Assembly (NCBI GenBank): GCA_021818985.1
Contig: JAKASO010000007.1
Coordinates: forward strand, 23,769-87,768
Reading direction: 5' to 3'
Source: a bacterium
GTDB taxonomy: Bacteria > SZUA-79 > Acidulodesulfobacterales > Acidulodesulfobacteraceae
Length of the DNA stretch: 64,000 nt
Shown here: in pieces, positions 36,133 through 43,536 of the stretch
Position numbering within the stretch: position 1 is the first letter of the stretch
Layout: each line of letters starts with the position of its first letter
Made by a program: the position numbers and the translations under genes
The notes under the pieces: generated by a model
Told to the model about the DNA's origin: nothing
Database searches by the model: none
The model's input: only the letters and a program-made list of their open reading frames with translations

Positions 36133-36957
36133 GTGAAAGACAACAATAATAATAGTATATCAATCAAGGTGGAACATATTGTCAAAAAATACCCGGATAT
36201 TATAGCCGTAAATGATATATCGTTCGATGTAAAAAAAGGGGAGTTTTTTGCCTTTTTAGGTCCGAACGGAGCCGGTAAAACGACAACAATCAAGATATTA
36301 TGCACGCTTAGCCGGCAGACAAGCGGAAAAGCATATATAAATGATTATGATACGATCGGGGAAAGACAGAGGGTTCGGAGGTCTATCGGGCTGGTCTTTC
36401 AGGATCCGACGCTCGATAACGATCTAACAGCGTATGAAAATATGATGTTCCATGCAAAATTATATGGAATGGAAAAAAAATATGCGAAAGACCGCATAAA
36501 TTTTATTCTGAATTTTGTTGATATGTATAATTATAAAAATAAGGCGGTGAAACTATTTTCCAGCGGAATGAAACGCAGGCTCGAAGTTGCAAGGGGACTT
36601 CTGCATTCACCCGCCGTTTTGTTTCTTGATGAACCGACGGCTGGGCTTGATATTCAAACAAGGATCAATATCTGGGAATTTATAAATAAACTTCGGGCTT
36701 CCGAAAATGTAACGATTTTTTTAACCACTCATTATATCGAAGAAGCTGAAAACTGCGATCGCATTGCCATAATAGACAAAGGCAAGATTATAGCTATTAA
36801 CACTCCGGCAAGCCTTAAAGATATGCTAAAGAAAAAAGACGGAGCCGTTCCCACTCTTTCGGACGTCTTTATATATTTAGTAGGCAAAGAGATCAGGGAC
36901 GAAGAAGGTACCGCCCTTGACAGAATGAGAGAATTTAGCAAGGTATTAAAAAGATGA
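36133..36957 (+). CDS. ABC-2 type transporter ATP-binding protein (DrrA-like), no partner permease nearby
   Basis: A 274-residue nucleotide-binding subunit of the drug/polysaccharide-export DrrA/CcmA class. Walker A is GPNGAGKTTT (43-52), the signature is SSGMKRR with EVARGLL, Walker B is VLFLDEPTAGLD, and the H-loop is TTHYIEEAE. The GTG start at 36133 has AAAGG a few bases upstream. Family members are normally followed by an ABC-2 permease gene. Here the next gene is convergent and unrelated, 5 bp away, so the permease must be elsewhere or lost. Confidence 0.9.
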   Translation: MKDNNNNSISIKVEHIVKKYPDIIAVNDISFDVKKGEFFAFLGPNGAGKTTTIKILCTLSRQTSGKAYINDYDTIGERQRVRRSIGLVFQDPTLDNDLTAYENMMFHAKLYGMEKKYAKDRINFILNFVDMYNYKNKAVKLFSSGMKRRLEVARGLLHSPAVLFLDEPTAGLDIQTRINIWEFINKLRASENVTIFLTTHYIEEAENCDRIAIIDKGKIIAINTPASLKDMLKKKDGAVPTLSDVFIYLVGKEIRDEEGTALDRMREFSKVLKR

Positions 36958-36962
36958 CCAGT

Positions 36963-37499
36963 TTACGGCTTAAGCAAATTATTTGTAATACCATATAACA
37001 CTTTGTGAGGGATTTCGCCAATCCAGTGGTATATAATTTTGCCATTTTTAGAAATAAAGAATGTTTGAGGGATCTCGTTAATGCCGCCATATTCGCTTAT
37101 TACATTTGAAGAAGCATAGACAACGGGATATGAAATATTATACTGCTTCGTAAATGATCTAACTCCGGATAGCGAATTATTCACATTAATTCCAACCACC
37201 ATCACCTCTTTATTTTTATATGCATTATAAAAACGAACTAATCTGGGCATCTCCGCTCTGCACGGCGGGCACCATGTAGCCCAGAAATTAATAATAACGA
37301 TATGTCCTTTGAACTTCTTCAAAGAAAATAATTTGTATCCGGAGGCTTTCGGATTTAATACTTTGAGAGTAAAATCCGGGGCGCTGGATATTTTTGCTTC
37401 TGCATTTGAAACATATAAATAAGAAAATGTTACTATGATCAGTAAAGCAAATAAAGAAATTCCGGCATGTTTTATAAAAGATTTGAATAATCTAAACAT
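36963..37499 (-). CDS. TlpA/ResA-like thioredoxin, membrane-anchored
   Basis: A 178-residue extracytoplasmic thiol-disulfide oxidoreductase: an N-terminal signal anchor (about 10-31), then a thioredoxin fold with W-C77-P-P-C80 in NFWATWCPPCRAEMPRL and the cis-proline region INEIPQTFFI. Such proteins reduce apocytochrome c or other exported proteins, taking electrons from CcdA; a ccdA gene is present at 61753. Converges on the ABC ATPase gene. Confidence 0.9.
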   Translation of the reverse strand: MFRLFKSFIKHAGISLFALLIIVTFSYLYVSNAEAKISSAPDFTLKVLNPKASGYKLFSLKKFKGHIVIINFWATWCPPCRAEMPRLVRFYNAYKNKEVMVVGINVNNSLSGVRSFTKQYNISYPVVYASSNVISEYGGINEIPQTFFISKNGKIIYHWIGEIPHKVLYGITNNLLKP

Positions 37500-37567
37500 T
37501 TAAAATCCCTCCAAATTGATCTTCCTTTATTTTTTTATTTTTACGCTGCTTGCCGTAAAATCCCTTC

Positions 37568-37584
37568 CCTTTGGAACCTTGCGG
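37568..37584 (+). repeat. Second copy of the 17-bp repeat CCTTTGGAACCTTGCGG
   Basis: Exact copy, in the same orientation, of 35864-35880. It lies in the short space between the tlpA-like gene and smpB. Confidence 0.75.
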
Positions 37585-37598
37585 GCTGTTCTTTGGTT

Positions 37599-38075
37599 TT
37601 ATCTTCTATTTTTCATAGCCCTTTCAATCTCTCTTTCCTGTTCCCTTGCTTTTATATCCGATCTTTTATCGAATATTTTTTTACTTTTTGCAAGGGCTAT
37701 CTCTATTTTAGCCTTTCCGCTTTTAAGATACATCTTTAGAGGAATCACCGTCAACCCCTTTTCTTTTGTTTTTCCTAAAAGCCTCATGATCTCATGCTTA
37801 TGCAATAAGAGCACCCTCGTTCTGAAAGGATCTTTATTCTCGCGATTTGCTTTTTCGTAAGGACTTATATGGACATTCAATAAAAAGGCTTCCCCATTCT
37901 TAATGATAACATAGCCGTCTGATAAATTGACCCTTCCCGTTTTAACTGACTTGATTTCGGGACCCGTCAAAGAAATGCCGGCTTCGTATTTTTCTAATAG
38001 CTCGTATTTGAAGGAACTTTTGCGATTTTCGGAAACGATCTTGATGCCGGATTTAGCAGATTTGGAAGATGACAT
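37599..38075 (-). CDS. smpB: tmRNA-binding protein SmpB
   Basis: Binds tmRNA and delivers it to stalled ribosomes in trans-translation. The 158-residue protein has the SmpB core (YEAGISLTGPEIKSVKTG, NVHISPYEKANRENKDPFRTR region) and the basic C-terminal tail (KSKKIFDKRSDIKAREQ) that mimics mRNA in the A site. It lies 44 bp downstream of the tmRNA gene on the same strand. Confidence 0.97.
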   Translation of the reverse strand: MSSSKSAKSGIKIVSENRKSSFKYELLEKYEAGISLTGPEIKSVKTGRVNLSDGYVIIKNGEAFLLNVHISPYEKANRENKDPFRTRVLLLHKHEIMRLLGKTKEKGLTVIPLKMYLKSGKAKIEIALAKSKKIFDKRSDIKAREQEREIERAMKNRR

Positions 38076-38077
38076 AG

Positions 38078-38117
38078 TTTGTGGTATTAAATTTGTGGTA
38101 TTAAAAGCGGTATTAAA
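38078..38117 (-). repeat. 14-bp tandem repeat between ssrA and smpB
   Basis: TTTGTGGTATTAAA occurs at 38078-38091 and 38092-38105, followed by a 12-nt variant AGCGGTATTAAA (38106-38117). The array fills almost the whole gap between the tmRNA 3' end and the smpB start codon. Confidence 0.8.
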
Positions 38118-38119
38118 AA

Positions 38120-38480
38120 TGGTGGAGGCGGCGGGAATCGAACCCGCGTCCGAAGATCTAAAACTCAGGCTTCTACATGTTTAGTTTATTCTTTAAAACA
38201 CAGCCTCAAAAAGCAAAGAACAAACAAGACCTTTTTTCAGCCGTCCTTCAAAAATTTCAAGTATTTCGCTAAAGGAAGACGAAATACCCTAACCTGTATT
38301 TGTCGCCCTTAAATCCTACAGGTTTTAGCTTTAAGGACGTTAGCCGATATTAGGCGGCTAATGCGTAATCGTAGTTTTCTGCGATTATATTTATGCCTTG
38401 AATGTTTTTACGAGCCTACAAGACGTCCTCGACATGCCGCTTAGAGCCTTAATCATCCCCGTCGAAACCATTGCGCCCCC
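38120..38480 (-). ncRNA. ssrA: tmRNA (ssrA), tag AENYDYALAA
   Basis: Transfer-messenger RNA of about 361 nt. The 5' end GGGGGCG pairs with CGCCTCC near the 3' end (one G-U pair), the encoded end is ACCA, and the T arm reads GGGTTCGATTCCC. The reading frame at 38382-38350 is GCA GAA AAC TAC GAT TAC GCA TTA GCC GCC TAA, a 10-residue tag AENYDYALAA with the normal ALAA proteolysis end. The typical 5' segment GGTTTCGACGGGGATG is present. Confidence 0.97.
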
Positions 38481-38587
38481 ATTATTATTATTTAATTATA
38501 TCATATCATCAAGCATAAAATTAGTCAAACTAAATACTTAATCCCAAATCCTGCAATGGAAACTATTTTATTTATATATTCCAGCAC

Positions 38588-38614
38588 TAAGTAATTTAAG
38601 TAATTTAAGTGATT
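38588..38614 (+). repeat. 9-bp tandem repeat TAAGTAATT x3
   Basis: Two perfect copies (38588-38605) and a third with one change (TAAGTGATT, 38606-38614). Confidence 0.8.
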
Positions 38615-38651
38615 ATAGATTCCTGCTTCCTTCGAAAGTGACACCTGTCAA

Positions 38652-38684
38652 CACACGCTTATCAAAGCGAAACTTTGATGTGTG
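38652..38684. other. Bulged hairpin in the ssrA-aldolase intergenic region
   Basis: CACAC (38652-38656) pairs with GTGTG (38680-38684); a 4-nt left bulge follows, then a perfect ATCAAAG / CTTTGAT stem closing a CGAAA loop. No T tract follows, so it is not an obvious terminator. It might be part of a small RNA or a remnant element. Confidence 0.5.
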
Positions 38685-38844
38685 CTGGAGACGACCGAAG
38701 CGGTAATCCATTTAAGAAATTGCTTGCGGCAATTTTGGGAAAAAAGATAACTATTGATTTAATCTTAAAATTTTAACATAATAAAACGGTAAAAACAAAC
38801 AATCATGATCCAATTCTTACCGGAATTTTTTGATATTTTGATAA

Positions 38845-39552
38845 ATGATGAATATTAATAAAACAGAAGAAAAAAAACTCTATTTTAAGAAAATCGAGGA
38901 GATGCGGTCTGTTTGCAATATCGCGTTTGATAAAAACCTGATTGATACGTGTAATGGCAATATAAGTTCAGGGCTTGGCAAAGAAATGCTTATAACAAAA
39001 ACCGGTGCAAGTTTGCTCGATTTAAAAATTGACGATATTACGCTTACATCTATATTAGAAAATGATGAATATTCTAAAGGCGCTTCTTCCGAACTTGAAG
39101 TTCACAAGTTTATTTTAAAAAGTTTTCCTTATTCATCTGTTTTTCACGCTCATCCGGAATCGGCTATAGCTTTAAGCCTGTGCGATAATCTTCTTAAAAT
39201 TCAGAAAATACGGGAAATAAACGATATTTCCCGCACTTCGCGCGCATTTTCCTCAAACGTATACCCAAATCTAAAAAAAATTGTTCCATTGGATTTTGAA
39301 ACAGCATATTTTTTTCCATTTGTATATATTTTTCCTCTCGATTTCATTGAAAATATCAAATCAGGAAACGGAAATAAAATAAATTTCAGGATGAACGATA
39401 TTTTTCAAGATCACGGCATATTTATGATTAGATCGCATGGCTCTTTCGCATGGGGTAAAACCCCCGCTGAAACGCTAAGGTGGACAATGATGCTTGAATC
39501 ATCTTCAAGGATAATATTAAAGGTTAACGGCAGGAATTTAAGGGAGCATTGA
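38845..39552 (+). CDS. Class II aldolase/adducin-family protein
   Basis: A 235-residue protein of the fuculose-1-phosphate aldolase / ribulose-5-phosphate epimerase superfamily. Zinc-site elements are H101-A-H103 (FHAHPESA) and the later SHGSFAWG histidine; the N-terminus has NGNISSGLG and ITKTGASLLDL, both family blocks. The acidic residue in SSELEVHK fits the usual catalytic Glu. A roughly 45-residue segment around 115-160 is poorly conserved. The true substrate (sugar phosphate aldol or a methionine-salvage intermediate) cannot be told. Confidence 0.82.
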   Translation: MMNINKTEEKKLYFKKIEEMRSVCNIAFDKNLIDTCNGNISSGLGKEMLITKTGASLLDLKIDDITLTSILENDEYSKGASSELEVHKFILKSFPYSSVFHAHPESAIALSLCDNLLKIQKIREINDISRTSRAFSSNVYPNLKKIVPLDFETAYFFPFVYIFPLDFIENIKSGNGNKINFRMNDIFQDHGIFMIRSHGSFAWGKTPAETLRWTMMLESSSRIILKVNGRNLREH

Positions 39553-39591
39553 TTTCATTAAGCCGGTAATCTTTGGGGAACAAGATTTGTC

Positions 39592-39620
39592 TTGCGTTTT
39601 TTTACATGTAATTCTATAAT
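39592..39620 (+). promoter_or_regulatory. Predicted tRNA-Glu promoter
   Basis: TTGCGT (39592-39597), 17-bp spacer, perfect TATAAT (39615-39620). The predicted start lies about 17 nt before the mature tRNA. Confidence 0.65.
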
Positions 39621-39643
39621 AAGCCGAAGGTTATTTTGTTTCT

Positions 39644-39720
39644 GTCCCCATCGTCTAGACGGCCCAGGACATCGCCCTTTCACGGCGGCAACACGGGTTC
39701 GAATCCCGTTGGGGACGCCA
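39644..39720 (+). tRNA. tRNA-Glu (anticodon TTC)
   Basis: Cloverleaf: acceptor GTCCCCA pairs with TGGGGAC, anticodon stem TCGCC / GGCGG with loop CTTTCAC (anticodon TTC), T arm CGGGTTCGAATCCCG, discriminator G and encoded CCA. Confidence 0.97.
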
Positions 39721-39936
39721 TATTCCATAAATTTTTGATAGCTTCATAATCTTATGTCCGTTTAAGATTTACTTTTTCTTCCGTGTCGTGTATAATAAAA
39801 CTCAGTGTTTTTTTATTATTTGTGCTTGAAGTTATCGAGATAAATAGTAATATTCAAGACAATGTAGTAATATTTAAATAATTTTAAATAATTTACATAG
39901 TCACTGAAAAAAGCAAGCGGTTCAATTTATTCTATT

Positions 39937-40641
39937 ATGATCATAGAAGATATAAAATATCAGGTAGAGCAGTTTTCAAATTTTGACAATGTCAGGCTTG
40001 TGTTTTCTACTTCCGACGAAAATGGAATTATTTATTGCAAGGAAGGGAAAATAGCTCATGCCGTTTTTGGGGCGAAAAAAGACCTCGATGCATTCAAAGA
40101 ATTGAATGAAACTGAAGGTTCCGTTAGTATTGAGGTAAATATCGGAGAACCTCCGCCCGTTGTTTCGCTCGATAAAACTTTTAACGAGATAATGAAACTT
40201 ATCGGCGCCGCGGAAGCAGAGGAACCTGAAGATTATGTGCAATCTTTCCCAAGCACCGATTACGATGCAGGTCGCGATGAAAATATATCCCAAGTTGATA
40301 CAAAAGCCATTACCTCAATAGGGGAAAACCTCGCAAACATACCCGGGGTGGAGGGCGTTTTAGTTGTAAATAGCAGCGGGGGTAAGGTTATATATTCAAA
40401 AGGCATAGAGGACATAGGTTTTGACTCCGCTGACACGATATTTCTTTACGAGCATGGCAAAAACTTAGGGAATATCATAGATTTTAAGAATTTAAAAAGC
40501 CTCCTATGCGAGGCTCACGATTATAAAAAGATAATCATGAACGACAACAATATAATTTATAGCCTTAAGATTTCATCCGCCGTTCAACCTCTTAAAACCC
40601 AAATGGAGGCTGTCAAACTGCTGGAAAGCGGTTCTAAATAA
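39937..40641 (+). CDS. DUF4388-like plus roadblock/LC7-like protein
   Basis: A 234-residue cytoplasmic protein. Residues 1-85 resemble a DUF4388 (PatA N-terminal-like) domain: NGIIYCKEGKIAHAVFG followed by an FKELNETEGSVSIEV block. After an acidic, poorly conserved linker (about 90-120), residues 125-230 look like a roadblock/LC7 domain (IGENLANIPGVEGVLVVNSSGGKVIYS). Roadblock proteins regulate small Ras-like GTPases or polarity switches, but no GTPase gene is nearby. It precedes another roadblock-like gene by 13 nt and is probably cotranscribed with it. Confidence 0.7.
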   Translation: MIIEDIKYQVEQFSNFDNVRLVFSTSDENGIIYCKEGKIAHAVFGAKKDLDAFKELNETEGSVSIEVNIGEPPPVVSLDKTFNEIMKLIGAAEAEEPEDYVQSFPSTDYDAGRDENISQVDTKAITSIGENLANIPGVEGVLVVNSSGGKVIYSKGIEDIGFDSADTIFLYEHGKNLGNIIDFKNLKSLLCEAHDYKKIIMNDNNIIYSLKISSAVQPLKTQMEAVKLLESGSK

Positions 40642-40654
40642 ATTTATAAATCAA

Positions 40655-41365
40655 ATGAACGGAAATAAAAGTATAATAGACAAGGTGCTGTCTATTGCCG
40701 GCGTAGAAGTATGCGCCATTTCGTCAATAGATGGCGAGGTTTTGCAGTCCGGCTCAAAAAACAGTGAGATAGCCGAATCCGACATCAAAAATATATCACT
40801 GGAGCTAAGCAGGCTTTTTGCGTCTTACGGCATATCTTCGATAGATATTACATCTCTGTATATGAATTTTGAGTTGCATAACATCATAGTTCATGGATTC
40901 GGAAGCGGCTTTATTTTTATTGCAAGCACAAAAAATTCAAATATCAATCTGCTGAAAATGGAAACATCTTATCTCGAAGAAGAATTCGTAAAGGTGATTA
41001 GCCAGTCTTTGGGCAGTGCGGCGCCAAAATTGTCAACAACAGGTCAAGAAGGAGCTTCCCAGTTTAAGCAGGGGAGCGACCTTCAAGAGTCATTGTTTTT
41101 TGGTGAAAATCCCCCTGTTTCCGCGCCTGAGCCCGCTGCAGTTCCTTTAAAAAAGATACTGGCAATAAAGGAACTGTTTTCCAATAGTTTAGGACCTATC
41201 GCTTCAATGATATTTGAAAGCAAGTTAAAAGAATCGAATATGAGAGTCGATAGCTTTAACAATAAAAACGTATATGAATTTATATCCCTTCTTGCCAATG
41301 AAATTGAATCCAAACCGGACAAGGTCTCTTTTGTTAAAAATGTAGAAAATATATTAAAATTATAA
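40655..41365 (+). CDS. Roadblock/LC7-like protein with C-terminal helical domain
   Basis: A 236-residue protein. Residues 5-120 have the roadblock/LC7 pattern (IDKVLSIAGVEVCAISSIDGEVLQSG, later LHNIIVHGFGSGFIFIAS split by a helix). A Pro/Ala-rich linker (about 125-165) leads to a helical C-terminal domain (SLGPIASMIFESKL, YEFISLLANEIESK, FVKNVENIL), reminiscent of a small domain found at the ends of bacterial signalling proteins. It forms an apparent two-gene unit with the DUF4388/roadblock gene upstream and ends 88 bp before tRNA-Thr. Confidence 0.65.
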   Translation: MNGNKSIIDKVLSIAGVEVCAISSIDGEVLQSGSKNSEIAESDIKNISLELSRLFASYGISSIDITSLYMNFELHNIIVHGFGSGFIFIASTKNSNINLLKMETSYLEEEFVKVISQSLGSAAPKLSTTGQEGASQFKQGSDLQESLFFGENPPVSAPEPAAVPLKKILAIKELFSNSLGPIASMIFESKLKESNMRVDSFNNKNVYEFISLLANEIESKPDKVSFVKNVENILKL

Positions 41366-41393
41366 TATTAAGATCGCAGTATAGATTTAATAA

Positions 41394-41433
41394 ATCATGG
41401 ATTATTATAGCCATATATTCATAAATCCATGAT
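41394..41433. repeat. Inverted repeat upstream of tRNA-Thr
   Basis: ATCATGGATT (41394-41403) and its reverse complement AATCCATGAT (41424-41433) are separated by 20 bp. It lies 20 bp before the tRNA-Thr gene. Confidence 0.65.
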
Positions 41434-41453
41434 AAATATTCTACTGACTTTTT

Positions 41454-41528
41454 GCCGGTGTGGCTCAGGGGTAGAGCAGCTGATTCGTAATCAGCAGGTC
41501 GTAGGTTCGATTCCTATCGCCGGCTCCA
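41454..41528 (+). tRNA. tRNA-Thr (anticodon CGT)
   Basis: Acceptor GCCGGTG pairs with CGCCGGC, anticodon stem GCTGA / TCAGC with loop TTCGTAA (anticodon CGT), T arm TAGGTTCGATTCCTA, encoded CCA. Adjacent to a ParM-like gene remnant. Confidence 0.97.
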
Positions 41529-41643
41529 TTAAGAATAAACAAAATATGTCAATCTTTTATAAGATTTTAAACGCCCGTTGGTATATTTTAACATTGCCGG
41601 TAACAATAACCAACCGGCATTACTCTTGCGGCAATCCTTCATA

Positions 41644-41890
41644 TCATCCCGCTATAGCCGATGTGATTATGCAGACCCCCGCATCGATAAAGCCTTTTGA
41701 ATACGACGGGTTGGGTTTGCCGTTTCCTATTACAAAGACATTAATAGTATTGTAACCTACGTCAAGCACTACCGCATTATTTGGTTTACCTCCATCCAGC
41801 CATACCTCTATGTCTTGCGGCATCACTTTCACATTGTAACGATAAATCTTGTTATCAATAACAAATTCGGAGCAGGCGTTCCCCGCATAA
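41644..41890 (-). pseudogene. Fragment of a ParM/StbA-like actin-family protein
   Basis: Within a 97-codon minus-strand frame (to 41937), about 80 residues look like the middle of a plasmid-segregation actin (ParM/StbA type): YNVKVMPQDIEVW matches the recurrent V-x-V-x-P-Q-G block, and VVLDVGYNTINVFVIGNG matches the phosphate-2 motif with D-x-G-x-x-T. The N-terminal nucleotide-binding half and the C-terminal adenosine motif are absent, and the first 18 residues of the frame look non-coding. A full ParM is over 300 residues, so this is a remnant, lying about 115 bp from the 3' end of tRNA-Thr. Confidence 0.6.
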
Positions 41891-42007
41891 ACCCTCAATA
41901 TAATAATAAAATAGTAATAAACTGGATATGATGACAAATTAAAAGTTATTTAATGTTATTTATAGATAGATATTTTAAAAGTTATTAAACAAAATATTTT
42001 TTTTCAA

Positions 42008-42036
42008 TTGACTTATGTTAATAATTATATTATATA
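42008..42036 (+). promoter_or_regulatory. Predicted promoter of the zinc-ribbon protein gene
   Basis: TTGACT (42008-42013), 17-bp spacer, TATATA (42031-42036). The -10 lies in a perfectly duplicated 17-bp unit. Confidence 0.5.
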
Positions 42037-42057
42037 TAAAATTATATTATATATAAA
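42024..42057 (+). repeat. 17-bp perfect tandem duplication spanning a -10 region
   Basis: ATTATATTATATATAAA occurs at 42024-42040 and again at 42041-42057. The duplication repeats the -10-like element of the predicted promoter 17 bp further downstream. Confidence 0.75.
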
Positions 42058-42114
42058 ACAGCGGTGTAAAATATATTTATTTTTTTAGGATTGATTTTTC
42101 TAAGGTAAAAAATA

Positions 42115-42624
42115 ATGCGTATCCATTGTCCGTCTTGTATGACTCCTTATGATATTGACGAATCATTATTGCCTGAGAGAAATATTCAGGTAATATGTAG
42201 AGTCTGTTTAAATGTTTTTACCTTAAATAAAAGTGTGGGAGTTGTTACACCCGGATCCCCTCAAAAAATCCTTCAAAAAGAAGCCGCTCAAGAGCTGTCT
42301 CAAAAACCATTATACGAACGCCAAGAAGTATCGGAAAAATCGCTGGAATTGCAAGAGGATATATCAAATATAAACCAGCAGACCATACTGAAAGAAATAA
42401 GAAAAGCCGTAGCACTTGACGGAGAAAAAATGAAAGAGCTTCAAAGGAAGGAGAATAAAAAAGCGGATAAAAAATCCACAAATATATTTTTAACGGTCTT
42501 AATTATAATACTGCTGGTGGCAGCAGTTGTTATCGTATTAGATTATTTTGGAATCATACAACTCCCGTTTTTAAAAGACGCCATTTTAAAAATTAAAAAT
42601 CTCGTAAGTTATTTGCAATTGTAG
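42115..42624 (+). CDS. MJ0042-type zinc-ribbon protein with one membrane helix
   Basis: A 169-residue protein: N-terminal zinc ribbon with Cys5, Cys8, Cys28 and Cys31 (CPSC, CRVC) of the MJ0042/zf-ribbon class often found at the start of deltaproteobacterial membrane proteins. A charged, glutamine- and lysine-rich coiled-coil-like stretch follows (about 48-118), then a membrane helix (123-143) and a short hydrophobic tail. Function unknown. Its own promoter lies about 80 bp upstream. Confidence 0.75.
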   Translation: MRIHCPSCMTPYDIDESLLPERNIQVICRVCLNVFTLNKSVGVVTPGSPQKILQKEAAQELSQKPLYERQEVSEKSLELQEDISNINQQTILKEIRKAVALDGEKMKELQRKENKKADKKSTNIFLTVLIIILLVAAVVIVLDYFGIIQLPFLKDAILKIKNLVSYLQL

Positions 42625-43006
42625 TACTTTTTACCTGCATCCCGCACATTTATTTAATATGGATGTTTAATATATTAATATAATATTTAATATAAATGCG
42701 TGGATATTTTATCGCTAAACCCCCTCCTATTGCTTTTTATTGTTTTGCGGAGCAAATTTCTTTATTTTGCCGGTTTTTATCGCAGGCTTATTATCCTTAA
42801 ATCGCGAGTCAGGAAATAATTACTTCCATAAATCCCGCAAACCCTGCTTTTACCAGCCACAAGGTTTACGAATTAAGATTATTATTTTTATTGTGGATTA
42901 TATTTTATAAATTTTTTATAATACAGACTTAATAAAACTTGATAAAAAATAAAAATTTTTCTAAAATTGCAAAACCAAAATATGTTTTTTTACGGGGAAA
43001 TATATT
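42625..43006. other. Intergenic region, nothing recognised
   Basis: About 380 bp between the zinc-ribbon gene and the HIT gene. AT-rich with a moderately GC-richer core (about 42710-42860). The longest ATG frame I followed is 34 codons with unconvincing composition. No terminator or RNA motif recognised. Confidence 0.5.
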
Positions 43007-43360
43007 ATGCCAGCTGAAATTTTAGAAAACTGTATTTTTTGCAAGATTGCTTCTAAAGAAGTAAAAAGTCGTATAATCAAAGAGACAGGAAGTTTTATAG
43101 TAATAAAAGATGTAAATCCTGTTGCGCCTGTGCATTTTTTAATTATATCAAAAAAACATTACGCTTCTGTTAACGATATTGATGAAGGATTTAATGGCGA
43201 AGAGGTATTTAAAACAATAAAGGAACTTGCCAAAGAATATAAGGTTGATGAAAAAGGGTTCAGGGTTGTTATCAATACAAATAATGACGGAGGGCAGACC
43301 GTTATGCATTTGCATATTCATTTTATGGCTGGAAAGACTTTTGGATGGCCTCCCGGCTAA
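43007..43360 (+). CDS. HIT-family nucleotide hydrolase
   Basis: A 117-residue HINT/PKCI-like protein that typically hydrolyses purine nucleoside phosphoramidates or AMP-lysine. The N-terminal CIFCKIASKE is family-typical, and the histidine triad is H101-L-H103-I-H105 in MHLHIHFMAG. It ends with the standard GWPPG. Single gene with no clear partner. Confidence 0.94.
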   Translation: MPAEILENCIFCKIASKEVKSRIIKETGSFIVIKDVNPVAPVHFLIISKKHYASVNDIDEGFNGEEVFKTIKELAKEYKVDEKGFRVVINTNNDGGQTVMHLHIHFMAGKTFGWPPG

Positions 43361-43536
43361 AAGTTAAAGTTAAAAGCTAAGGAGTTAAACATAAACGTTA
43401 AGGTGGTTAAGGCAGGGAAGGCACCCCCTTCTTTGAACCTCCGAAAGCTTTATTTATTAATAAGCTATATAAATATAAATTAAAATTAAATATAACATAA
43501 TTATTCATAGAAGAGTTAAGAATTAACATTAGTTAG

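Larger units (their letters stand above)
38481..38844. other. Intergenic region upstream of tmRNA and of the aldolase-like gene
   Basis: About 365 bp between divergent genes. It contains the 9-bp tandem repeat at 38588-38614 and a bulged hairpin at 38652-38684. No ORF is credible. Confidence 0.55.

Noticed and set aside
38078..38614. Short tandem repeats considered as a CRISPR array
   Set aside because: Repeats are adjacent with no unique spacers and no cas genes are present.
41429..41755. Plus-strand ORF of 108 codons
   Set aside because: It runs through the tRNA-Thr gene and over the antisense of the ParM-like remnant; composition is not protein-like.
43361..43430. GTTAA/AAAG repeats after the HIT gene, considered as a small repeat array or operator
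   Set aside because: Units are irregular in spacing and sequence; low-complexity DNA explains them.
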